A stretch of DNA of 14,015 bases from Syntrophaceae bacterium UBA2208 (lineage in GTDB: Bacteria > Desulfobacterota > BSN033 > UBA1163). Below the pieces are notes generated by a model. The model searched no databases. It saw only the letters and a list, made by a program, of their open reading frames with translations, and had not been told where the DNA came from. Both the position numbers and the translations under genes were made by a program. Positions 1 through 6,316 of the stretch are shown in pieces. The number at the start of each line of letters is the position of its first letter. The stretch's first letter is position 1. The DNA lies in contig DCUS01000186.1 in the NCBI GenBank assembly GCA_002327885.1, positions 16,271 through 30,285 of the forward strand, in the 5' to 3' direction.

Positions 1-115
1 TCCCCCTTTTCTTGCGATTACGACACAACCTTCTGGTGGAGGAGGGAATCAATGGCTTCCACTCCCACCCCTCCTTACCCTAATCCATCCATCCGGTAAA
101 CAATTTCAACGACCT

Positions 116-415
116 TCAGTCTTTCCTAAATTTCCAGAGCCAGAGGAGACCGATCACGATCAGGAGGATGGGGAGAAAGTATGTCTTAATCATGAAAGGG
201 ACTTTGATATGAATGGAGTAATACCTTGCGCCCAAAATTAAAACTCCGATGATGGTGGTCACCCATGCGGCCAGACTTTTTCTGTTCTGAAAAATGCCTC
301 CGGCTCCAAGGCCAACGACGATCCATGGCCATCCCTCCCTTAGCCCGTATCCCGTGCCCATTCGATCCAGAAGGATCAGCAACCCCATCACGATCAGAGC
401 AATTGCCATGCCCAT
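116..415 (-). CDS. Small four-helix membrane protein, LiaF-TM/DUF5668-like
   Basis: The 99-residue product is almost entirely hydrophobic, with four likely membrane segments at about residues 2-18, 29-43, 48-65 and 74-93. A short basic tail (KFRKD) probably lies in the cytoplasm. The pattern of short helices rich in Gly, Ile and Leu, with a WPWIVVGLG segment, resembles the LiaI/LiaF-type transmembrane domain (DUF5668). That domain occurs in envelope-stress and uncharacterised small membrane proteins. The LiaF C-terminal domain is absent, so this is only the membrane module. The ATG at 415-413 is preceded on the minus strand by AAGGAGG at good spacing, which supports this start. The gene is divergent from the small peptide gene at 622, and the roughly 200 bp between them must hold both promoters. 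Family assignment is by eye and function is unknown; a plus-strand frame over 265-537 is its shadow. Confidence 0.72.
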   Translation of the reverse strand: MGMAIALIVMGLLILLDRMGTGYGLREGWPWIVVGLGAGGIFQNRKSLAAWVTTIIGVLILGARYYSIHIKVPFMIKTYFLPILLIVIGLLWLWKFRKD

Positions 416-545
416 CTCTTTCCTCCTTAACGACTATTCGACCACAAACGTATCTTGAATCTGGTGATCAACATCCACCCCATCACCCATTTTTCTTTCT
501 TGAAATAATTTGTAAAAATTTTCATAATGGCTCTTGATTAGAAAC

Positions 546-561
546 GTATATTTTCATATAC
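546..561. promoter_or_regulatory. Short AT-rich dyad in the divergent intergenic region
   Basis: GTATAT and ATATAC form a perfect 6-bp inverted repeat around a TTTC centre, in an AT-rich stretch between the two divergent small membrane protein genes. It could be an operator or simply promoter DNA. It is too short to be certain, and I could not place clear -35/-10 pairs for either gene. Confidence 0.2.
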
Positions 562-621
562 TATTTTTAGAAAAAAAGCAATTGACCCTGTTGTTAAATT
601 GAGTGCTGTAAAGGAGGACTA

Positions 622-711
622 ATGGATCCCAAATTGGTCAAACAATTCATCTCTTTCTTAATCATCCTCTTCGCATGGACCATCGTCTTTTTGCTGGTGG
701 GACCTAAATAA
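622..711 (+). CDS. 29-residue single-pass membrane peptide
   Basis: A 30-codon frame (ATG 622, TAA 709-711) is preceded by a strong AAGGAGG at 611-617, five bases before the ATG. The product starts MDPKLVKQFISF and ends FLLVGPK. It has a short basic head and one hydrophobic helix over about residues 8-26, which is long enough to span the membrane, with two aromatic residues (Phe, Trp) in its middle. The textbook ribosome binding site and the all-hydrophobic helix argue that it is translated. I do not recognise a family. It is divergent from the LiaF-like gene at 116-415, so the two could share a regulatory region. A perfect stem-loop begins one base after the stop codon. The function is unknown; proteomics or conservation in relatives would settle whether it is real. 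Confidence 0.6.
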   Translation: MDPKLVKQFISFLIILFAWTIVFLLVGPK

Positions 712-731
712 GAGAGCTTTCAGAAGCTCTC
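712..731 (+). terminator. Stem-loop directly after the small peptide gene
   Basis: GAGAGCTT (712-719) and AAGCTCTC (724-731) form a perfect 8-bp stem with a TCAG loop, starting one base after the stop codon of the 29-residue peptide gene. The position suits a transcript 3' end or mRNA stabiliser. No T-run follows, so it is not a classical intrinsic terminator. Confidence 0.35.
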
Positions 732-794
732 CTGTCACGTTAGTATAATTGTTCATCATCCCTAACTACCCCAAGCAGGTGTGTAACCAGAGAC

Positions 795-812
795 TTCCGA
801 ACTTTTTCGGAA
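795..812. other. Stem-loop in gene-free stretch 712-995
   Basis: TTCCGAA (795-801) and TTCGGAA (806-812) pair perfectly around CTTT. It lies between the small peptide gene and the DUF4143 ATPase gene, with no reading frame around it. It might be a terminator for the upstream transcript, but no T-run follows. Apart from this, the hairpin at 712-731, the G-run and the dyads before 996, I see nothing in this stretch. Confidence 0.3.
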
Positions 813-906
813 ACCCAATAATTATTATCGGATTCACTCCATCGTCGGAATAAGAAAAGTGTTGAGATCCAAATATGGGGAGATTTCCCTGTTCAGAAAG
901 GGGCAT

Positions 907-917
907 GGGGGGGGGGG
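907..917 (+). repeat. 11-G homopolymer run upstream of the DUF4143 ATPase gene
   Basis: Eleven consecutive G residues end 78 bases before the ATPase start codon, just before the two dyads at 918-972. Mononucleotide G runs of this length are prone to slipped-strand length change and, in some bacteria, modulate promoter spacing. The run is outside any coding frame I can support. It could also be a sequencing or assembly length error. Confidence 0.6.
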
Positions 918-972
918 TCGAGTTAAAACCTAAATATAACTCGACTTTATATTAAGTTTGACTTAATATAAA
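918..972. promoter_or_regulatory. Two adjacent inverted repeats (operator-like) before the ATPase gene
   Basis: The first dyad is TCGAGTTA (918-925) paired with TAACTCGA (937-944) around 11 bases. The second is a perfect 12-bp repeat, TTTATATTAAGT (946-957) with ACTTAATATAAA (961-972), around TTG. The second ends 23 bases before the ATG at 996, where a repressor or a promoter would be expected. The segments about 935-957 and 949-971 also look like imperfect tandem copies of each other (both contain a GACTT core flanked by ATAT). This is what paired operator sites often look like. TTGACT at 958-963 resembles a -35 box but lacks a good -10 partner. Confidence 0.45.
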
Positions 973-995
973 CAAAACAGTGAGCCAGGTTCGCA

Positions 996-2213
996 ATGGA
1001 AGAGATCTTCAAGAGAACTGTCATGGATGAGATCAATAAATTCATCGACAGTGATGACGTTATTGTTCTCCACGGGGCGCGCCAGGTAGGGAAGACCTGC
1101 ATACTCCGTTATCTTCAAGATCGGCTGAAGGAACAGAGCAAGACAACCTATTTTATTGACCTCGAAGATTCCCGTTATGTAAAAATTCTTGATGCAGGGG
1201 TTAACGCCTTTTTAAAACACCTTGATGAAGAAGGGATTACTTCCTCCGGCAGAGAGAAGAAATGTTTTGTTCTGGTCGATGAAATCCAGTACCTTTCCGA
1301 TCCATCTTCTTTCTTGAAACTGGTGGCAGACCACCATAAACATATAAAGCTTATCGTTTCAGGCGCATCAAGCTTTGCCATAAAAACAAAATTTAAAGAC
1401 GCCCTGGTTGGTAGAACAATAAATTTTGAGATTTTTACTCTCTCGTTCAGGGAATTCCTTTTCTTCAACCGGGTTCATTTCGAAGAAGGCAGAGTCTATA
1501 CTGGAAAGAAAACGGATGAACTCAGGGCGAAGTTCAAAGAGTATGTCCTTTATGGAGGGTATCCCAGGATTGTCCTGACACCTGAGGTCGATAAAAAGGA
1601 GAAATATCTGCAACAAATCATAGATACCTATGTGAAAAAGGATATCCGGGACCTTGCCAGTGTGAAAGACATTGATAAGTTTAATATGCTGCTTGAAGCC
1701 CTTGCCAGCCAGAGTGGCCAATTACTCAACATGAGGGAGCTGTCCAACACCACCCGGATTGCGGTTCAAACAATAGAGAGATATCTCTTTATCCTAAAAA
1801 ATACCTATATCCTGAGGTTGGTAAGACCTTTCAGCAGGAACATCCGCTCAGAACTCTTCAAGCTACCCAAGATATATTTCTATGATTCAGGACTCATGCA
1901 GATGCTCTGGTTAAAAGGCTTACAAAGAGAAATGATCGGCCAGGCTTTTGAGAACGGTGTGTTTGGGGAATTGGTAAAAAAATATGGCAGAGAAAATGTC
2001 TTCTATTGGCGAACGAAAGACAAAAAGGAAATTGATTTCATACTGAAAATGAGAGAGGCTTTCATCCCCATCGAGGTGAAGCTCAACTATGAGCAGTTTA
2101 ATCCGACTGCCATCAAATACTTCAATGAACATTACGGCATTGACAAGTACAGGGTGGTGGCCCTGAACGGCACACGGAAGGACCATTGCTACGTCCACCC
2201 GTGGGACATATAA
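996..2213 (+). CDS. ATP-binding protein, AAA_14 plus DUF4143 domains
   Basis: This 405-residue protein has the layout of the widespread, poorly characterised AAA/DUF4143 ATPases. The N-terminal P-loop domain shows Walker A GARQVGKT (27-34), Walker B FVLVDEIQ (91-98) and a sensor-like SGASSF (122-127). The GGYP motif (187-190) is typical of the family. A middle helical region (about 245-265) looks like a winged helix. The C-terminal DUF4143 part contains EIDF (345-348) followed by IPIEVK (357-362). These form a PD-(D/E)XK-like arrangement with candidate residues D347, E360 and K362, so nuclease activity is possible but unproven. Length is normal and no break is seen. An in-frame TGA at 981-983 fixes ATG 996 as the first available ATG, with only a weak AGG upstream. 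It stands alone, with the dyads and G-run in its leader. Such genes often move between genomes; the biological role is unknown. Confidence 0.88.
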   Translation: MEEIFKRTVMDEINKFIDSDDVIVLHGARQVGKTCILRYLQDRLKEQSKTTYFIDLEDSRYVKILDAGVNAFLKHLDEEGITSSGREKKCFVLVDEIQYLSDPSSFLKLVADHHKHIKLIVSGASSFAIKTKFKDALVGRTINFEIFTLSFREFLFFNRVHFEEGRVYTGKKTDELRAKFKEYVLYGGYPRIVLTPEVDKKEKYLQQIIDTYVKKDIRDLASVKDIDKFNMLLEALASQSGQLLNMRELSNTTRIAVQTIERYLFILKNTYILRLVRPFSRNIRSELFKLPKIYFYDSGLMQMLWLKGLQREMIGQAFENGVFGELVKKYGRENVFYWRTKDKKEIDFILKMREAFIPIEVKLNYEQFNPTAIKYFNEHYGIDKYRVVALNGTRKDHCYVHPWDI

Positions 2214-2254
2214 CTGCAAATCAGTCCGCTTCGATTCTTGCTTCACTTAAAATT

Positions 2255-2263
2255 TGATATAAT
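2255..2263 (+). promoter_or_regulatory. Extended -10 promoter element upstream of tRNA-Thr
   Basis: TGATATAAT is a perfect extended -10 (TGn plus TATAAT at 2258-2263). The best -35 at 17-bp spacing is TTCTTG, which is weak, as extended -10 promoters allow. It lies about 105 bases before the tRNA and 40 bases after the ATPase gene, so tRNA transcription is the likely purpose. Confidence 0.4.
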
Positions 2264-2368
2264 GTAAAAAGATAGGAAATACCCTTGCTCAGATTTGCGC
2301 ACCTTCAAAAAATATGATAAATTTACGCTTACGAATCAGGGTTGCAACCTCATCATCTTAATTGGAAT

Positions 2369-2440
2369 GCCCACGTAGCTCAATGGTAGAGCTGCTGATT
2401 TGTAATCAGCGGGTTGGCGGTTCAAATCCGTCCGTGGGCT
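2369..2440 (+). tRNA. tRNA-Thr, anticodon TGT
   Basis: A complete 72-base cloverleaf can be folded by hand. The acceptor stem GCCCACG (2369-2375) pairs with CGTGGGC (2433-2439), with discriminator T2440. The D stem is GCTC/GAGC with an AATGGTA loop. The anticodon stem GCTGA/TCAGC holds the loop TTTGTAA, giving anticodon TGT at 2401-2403, which reads ACA (Thr). The variable loop is five bases. The T arm is GGCGG, loop TTCAAAT, CCGTC with one G-U pair. The 3' CCA is not encoded, as the next bases are CAA. The TGATATAAT element about 105 bases upstream is a plausible promoter. tRNA 3' ends are common integration sites, but I see no integrase gene within the window. Confidence 0.97.
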
Positions 2441-2703
2441 CAAAAAGAATCAACATGTTAGCTTCATTATTGCACAACTCATACTTATTTTTGTAGACGC
2501 TATGTAGACGAAAGGACGAATTAAAACCCTTCTCCTCCATTTCTAAAATAATTCTTTCTGAAGGTGTGTAACTACCACGAAGGCGGTTCTACAAAAAATT
2601 TGGAGGTCGCTTTTTGTTCTGTAATTGGCCTAACAACTCATTCCAAGATGTCACGTTTTATGTGATGAAACAATGAGTCGGTCTCAAGCCAGCGAGCCAT
2701 TCT
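2441..2703. other. Intergenic region between tRNA-Thr and the histidine kinase gene
   Basis: No gene is supported in these 263 bases. An 11-base-period direct repeat, TGTAGACG at 2492-2499 and 2503-2510, lies about 50 bases after the tRNA. TCAC and GTGA at 2651-2654 and 2662-2665 make a weak dyad about 40 bases before the kinase start. I found no sigma-54 box with correct GG-N10-GC spacing and no strong sigma-70 promoter, although the kinase operon must be transcribed from here or further upstream. Confidence 0.4.
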
Positions 2704-4716
2704 ATGAATAGGAAAAGGGAAAAGGGGTCGCAGGAGTCGACCAGTCGGGCGCTGGGGCAAATAGGGTTACTCCTTAAGAAAGCGCAGTTGAGGGATAAAA
2801 ACTTGGGTGAAGCCCTGCGGGTCATTTCTGAATATCTCGCTGCCAGTAGCTCAGCACTCTTCAGACTGAAACAGGATGATAAGCCAGAATGTTCTCAAAT
2901 AGAAAACATCGGTTCCTGGCCTTTAGCAGACATGAATTCTTTGTCGCTGGAGTCGATGTTTATCGCGGATTCGGCCTGGTCAGACCTAAAGAAAAGAAAA
3001 ATCATCCATTCCCATCCTGTTTCTAAAATCCCAGGTCATCAACCGGACTTTTTCTTCCTGCCTCTTTTCCTTGACGATCATTTGTCATGCATTATTATTT
3101 CAATAGGGCCCGAGAGAAATCGCCTAACTGGTGAGGTCAGGGAGTTTCTGGAAGGGGCCATCAGCTTATTCGAGCTCTGGTTAAGCAAGATGAATCTTGC
3201 CAAGAAATTCGATGACCTCATTAATTTTTTGCCCTACGCCATGATCGGGTTGGATACCCATGGCAATGTGACTGTTTGGAATTCTGCGGTAGAGCAGATG
3301 ACAGGATGTAAAGGTTCCAGGATTCTTGGCAAAGGCAACTATGAGTACGCACTGCCTTTCTACGGGATTCGACGACCTGCGATGTGTGACCTCATTTTGC
3401 ACCCCGACCCTCGGTGGCTGGCGACTTATACGGAATACCGACAGGAGGGTGACGTGGTTCACAGCTCTATCTTTACTCCTGCGCTGGGGGGAACAGGGGC
3501 CTTTGTGACCTCCATCACTGGTCGAATGCGGGACCTGAACGGCCGGGTATACGGGTCGCTTCACATGGTTCGTGACGTCACACAAGAACGCCAGATGGAA
3601 AACAAACTGCAGAGCTCTGAATCGATGTTTAAGGCGATCACCGATTATGCAGGTCTTGGAATCGCCCTTTTTCAAAAAGGAACAGCCCTTTATTGCAACG
3701 ATCAATTTGGAAGACTCTTGGGCATTTCAGGAAGAGAAATTGGGTTAAGCGATCTGGTAGAAGCGGTTGACACCGAAGACCGGAAAGAAATCCAATCTCG
3801 TTTAGAATCGTTATCTCAAGGAACTGAGGAGGGTCCCTTGCGGTTGGACCTCAACTTGAAGGTTGGAAATCGGCATCGGAACTACAGCAGTTACTCCCAG
3901 GTCCTTGGTTATGGGGGTCACCCTACGATCTGTTTTGTCCTTGACGACACGACTGAACAGAAAGAATTAGCAAAAAAGGTTCGGTTAAACGAGTTGAAAA
4001 TGTATCACGAGGGAAGGCTGACCTCACTTGGAATTATGGCTGCTGGTATTGCCCACGAATTGAACCAACCCATAAATACGATCCGGGTGGCCACCGACGG
4101 ATTCCTTTTCGGAAGGGACGAAGGCTGGTCCCTTGATGTTGATGAGTTTTACGAGGGCATGGAAATGATTTCCAGTCAGGTGAGGCGAATTTCCGAGGTT
4201 ATAAGGAATATTCGGAATTTTGCTAGGGGAGACCTGGAACAGGAATTTGAAGACGTGGATGTCAACCGCACCATCGAAAATGTTTTTTCTATGATCGGCC
4301 GGCAATTTGAAGCGCATGGAATTACTGTTCACAAGAAACTTACAAATGTGCTTCCCTCTGTTAAAGCTCATGCAAACCAACTAGAACAGGTAATAATGAA
4401 CCTACTAGTCAATGCCCGCCAGGCTCTGGATGGATGCAATCACGGCCGAAAAGAGCTCTGGATTACCACGAACAAGAACACCCAATCCGTTTATATTGAG
4501 GTAATTGATAATGCTATTGGAATTCCAGACCATTCAATTGACAAGATATTCGATCCCTTTTTCACCACAAAAGAGGTGGGACAGGGAACGGGACTGGGCT
4601 TGACCATTAGCAAGTCGATCATCCGGGAACTCAACGGAACCATTGAGGTCTTTAATAATAAACTCGGAGGGGCCACTTTTCTCATCACCCTACCAACCCT
4701 TGGAGAAACAAAGTGA
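2704..4716 (+). CDS. PAS-domain sensor histidine kinase of the two-component system
   Basis: This 670-residue kinase has no clear membrane helix, so it is probably a cytoplasmic sensor. Residues about 20-160 resemble a degenerate GAF-type domain. Two PAS domains follow, at about 168-298 and 303-420. The dimerisation/phosphoacceptor helix carries the H-box AAGIAHELNQPINTI, with H451 the likely phosphorylated residue. The ATPase domain has the N box MNLLVNARQAL (565-575), the G1 box DNAIGIP (602-608), the F box FDPFFTTK (616-623) and the G2 box GQGTGLGL (626-633). The HELNQP form and the pairing with an NtrC-type partner place it in the NtrB-like group. A TGA in frame at 2674-2676 limits the start, and no good ribosome binding site precedes ATG 2704. 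Its stop overlaps the regulator's GTG start, so the two are translationally coupled. The signal is not evident: neither PAS domain shows a haem or flavin motif I can recognise. Confidence 0.93.
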   Translation: MNRKREKGSQESTSRALGQIGLLLKKAQLRDKNLGEALRVISEYLAASSSALFRLKQDDKPECSQIENIGSWPLADMNSLSLESMFIADSAWSDLKKRKIIHSHPVSKIPGHQPDFFFLPLFLDDHLSCIIISIGPERNRLTGEVREFLEGAISLFELWLSKMNLAKKFDDLINFLPYAMIGLDTHGNVTVWNSAVEQMTGCKGSRILGKGNYEYALPFYGIRRPAMCDLILHPDPRWLATYTEYRQEGDVVHSSIFTPALGGTGAFVTSITGRMRDLNGRVYGSLHMVRDVTQERQMENKLQSSESMFKAITDYAGLGIALFQKGTALYCNDQFGRLLGISGREIGLSDLVEAVDTEDRKEIQSRLESLSQGTEEGPLRLDLNLKVGNRHRNYSSYSQVLGYGGHPTICFVLDDTTEQKELAKKVRLNELKMYHEGRLTSLGIMAAGIAHELNQPINTIRVATDGFLFGRDEGWSLDVDEFYEGMEMISSQVRRISEVIRNIRNFARGDLEQEFEDVDVNRTIENVFSMIGRQFEAHGITVHKKLTNVLPSVKAHANQLEQVIMNLLVNARQALDGCNHGRKELWITTNKNTQSVYIEVIDNAIGIPDHSIDKIFDPFFTTKEVGQGTGLGLTISKSIIRELNGTIEVFNNKLGGATFLITLPTLGETK

Positions 4717-6173
4717 ATATTCTGCTTGTCGATGATGAACCAGACGTTCGAAGGAGCCTGTCCCGATTTTTGGAGAAACTCGGCCACACCGTTTTCTGTT
4801 CTGGTGATGGCATGGCCGGTCTTAAGGACTTCCATGAAAGAAGGGTGGATCTTCTGATCACTGACATCCGAATGCCTGGAATGAACGGACTGGAACTCCT
4901 GCGTCGAATCAAAAAAATTGAGGAGTCCCCGGTTGATGTCATTGTCATCACCGGCCACGGCGACATGGACAATGCGATCACTGCTCTTAAGTATGGGGCT
5001 TTCGATTACCTTCAAAAACCTATTAATGTGCGGGAATTGGCTATTAGCATTGAGCGTTCCCAGGAATATGCGGAGCTGCGAAACAAGTACCTGCGATTGA
5101 AAGATGAGTTCGATGAGCGTTTGGAGTCCAAAACACGGGCTATCCAAGGGGAGGCACAGCAACTGCGAAAAGCCTTTTTAAAGGAAATAGGGCTCGACGA
5201 ACTCTGCGTCTATTCGGATGGAATGAGCCAAGTCGTCCACCAGGCGGAAAAGTACAGCACCGATCGGTCGGTCTCGGTCTTGATCGAAGGCGAAAGCGGT
5301 ACCGGAAAGGACCTAATTGCCCGTTACATTCACCACTTTTCCCAGGAAAACTCCTTATTGCCGTTTGTAGCAATCAATTGTGGGGCTTTCGCCCATGAAC
5401 TTTTTGAATCCGAGCTCTTTGGCCACGAACATGGAGCTTTTACCGGGGCGACGCGCTCCGGCCGGGCTGGAAAATTCGAGGCTGCCTCCGGGGGCACAAT
5501 CTTTTTGGACGAAATCGGGGAGATGCCACTGTCCCTCCAGGTTAAACTGCTTCGAGTCATTGAGGATAAAAAGGTTTGCCGGCTTGGCGGAGTAAACGAA
5601 ATCCCTGTTGATGTGCGCTTCCTTTGCGCCACCAACAAGAATCTAAATCATGCCGTATACGAGAAGCGTTTCCGGCTGGATCTCTATTATCGAATCAGTA
5701 TGGGGCATATTTACATCCCGCCCTTGAGAGAACGAAAAGATGACATTCTTCCATTGGCTCACCGTTTTATAAACCACATGTATATGAGGAAAGGAAAGCG
5801 ATTCGACCGCTTCAGCAAAAGTGCCGAGAAATTCTTGATTGATTTCTCATGGCCGGGGAATGTTCGGCAGCTCAAAAACGCCATGGAACATCTGGCCTTG
5901 ATGAAAGCGGATGGCCATGTCGATTTGAAAGACCTCTCTTACCTCCAGGACCTCAGCCCATTTGAAGAAATTCCCTTGAACAGGATTTTTGTTCTGGGCC
6001 GGGATAGTTTCGATTTACCGCCAGAGGGGCTCAACCTCGAAACGTTAAACGAACGAGTCATCCGCCAAGCCCTCGATAAGAAAAAAGGTAATCAGACAAG
6101 GACAGCAGAATACTTGGGCCTCTCCAGGAGAGCCCTTCAGGGCCGCCTCAAAAAGATAATACGGGAGAAGTAA
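4713..6173 (+). CDS. NtrC-family sigma-54-dependent response regulator
   Basis: Three domains are clear in the 486-residue product. The receiver domain (1-120) has acidic pocket D7/D8, phospho-acceptor D51 in ITDIRMPGMNG, T80 and K102. A helical, coiled-coil-like linker spans about 112-155. The AAA+ domain shows Walker A GESGTGKD (193-200), the GAFTGA loop intact at 241-246 for sigma-54 contact, Walker B IFLDEIGE (263-270), sensor I ATNKNL (306-311) and sensor II WPGNVRQLKN (380-389). A Fis-type helix-turn-helix lies at about 445-482 (NQTRTAEYLGLSRRALQGRL). It starts at GTG 4713, overlapping the kinase stop TGA (4714-4716), with GGAG at 4702-4705. It should be phosphorylated by the adjacent kinase, oligomerise and open sigma-54 promoters. 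Its targets are not proven; the genes downstream are candidates. No residue essential for activation appears missing. Confidence 0.96.
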   Translation: MNILLVDDEPDVRRSLSRFLEKLGHTVFCSGDGMAGLKDFHERRVDLLITDIRMPGMNGLELLRRIKKIEESPVDVIVITGHGDMDNAITALKYGAFDYLQKPINVRELAISIERSQEYAELRNKYLRLKDEFDERLESKTRAIQGEAQQLRKAFLKEIGLDELCVYSDGMSQVVHQAEKYSTDRSVSVLIEGESGTGKDLIARYIHHFSQENSLLPFVAINCGAFAHELFESELFGHEHGAFTGATRSGRAGKFEAASGGTIFLDEIGEMPLSLQVKLLRVIEDKKVCRLGGVNEIPVDVRFLCATNKNLNHAVYEKRFRLDLYYRISMGHIYIPPLRERKDDILPLAHRFINHMYMRKGKRFDRFSKSAEKFLIDFSWPGNVRQLKNAMEHLALMKADGHVDLKDLSYLQDLSPFEEIPLNRIFVLGRDSFDLPPEGLNLETLNERVIRQALDKKKGNQTRTAEYLGLSRRALQGRLKKIIREK

Positions 6174-6199
6174 TCTTGCGCTGCTCCTGATGGTACAGT

Positions 6200-6229
6200 T
6201 TGCACGTGCCAAGGCACCTGTCGGTGCAA
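6200..6229. promoter_or_regulatory. Nested GC-rich dyads resembling an NtrC-type enhancer site
   Basis: TTGCAC (6200-6205) pairs with GTGCAA (6224-6229). Inside lie GTGCC-AA-GGCAC (6206-6217) and GCACC-TGTC-GGTGC (6214-6227). The GCACC/GGTGC halves match those of the classical NtrC site, TGCACC-N5-GGTGCA, but with four bases between instead of five. It lies just after the regulator gene and about 90 bases before the methyltransferase gene, where an upstream activator site would be expected. No -24/-12 box with correct spacing follows it, so it could instead be a transcription-end hairpin of the regulator operon. Confidence 0.35.
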
Positions 6230-6316
6230 TTCCACTTTCGTTGTCGTGTGATCATTCTCTGTCCCTAAAGATCCTTTTTCAGCCAAACCTACTCTAAGAT
6301 CGCTCACTTACAAAAC

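Noticed and set aside
265..537. Plus-strand open frame of 90 codons
   Set aside because: It overlaps the LiaF-like membrane protein gene, which has a good ribosome binding site; the plus-strand product is proline-rich, low in complexity and has no start signal.
777..787. AGGTGTGTAAC repeated at 2562-2572
   Set aside because: An 11-base match without extension is expected by chance several times in a window of this size.
2651..2665. CRP/FNR-type operator before the kinase
   Set aside because: TCAC-N7-GTGA has the half-sites in the opposite order to the CRP site TGTGA-N6-TCACA, and four paired bases are too few.
3181..3705. Minus-strand open frame of 174 codons
   Set aside because: It is antisense to the PAS domains of the kinase and has no recognisable motif.
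4491..5162. Minus-strand open frame of 223 codons
   Set aside because: It lies fully over the end of the kinase gene and the start of the regulator gene, both of which have clear conserved motifs; it has no family features and is a shadow frame.
6191..6228. Sigma-54 promoter before the methyltransferase gene
   Set aside because: The GG and GC pairs here are 8 bases (6192-6203) or 11 bases (6213-6227) apart, not the required 10.
6174..6316. Cobalamin or other riboswitch before the methyltransferase
   Set aside because: The gap is only 143 bases and shows the GC-rich dyads but no B12-box-like conserved sequence or multi-helix architecture.
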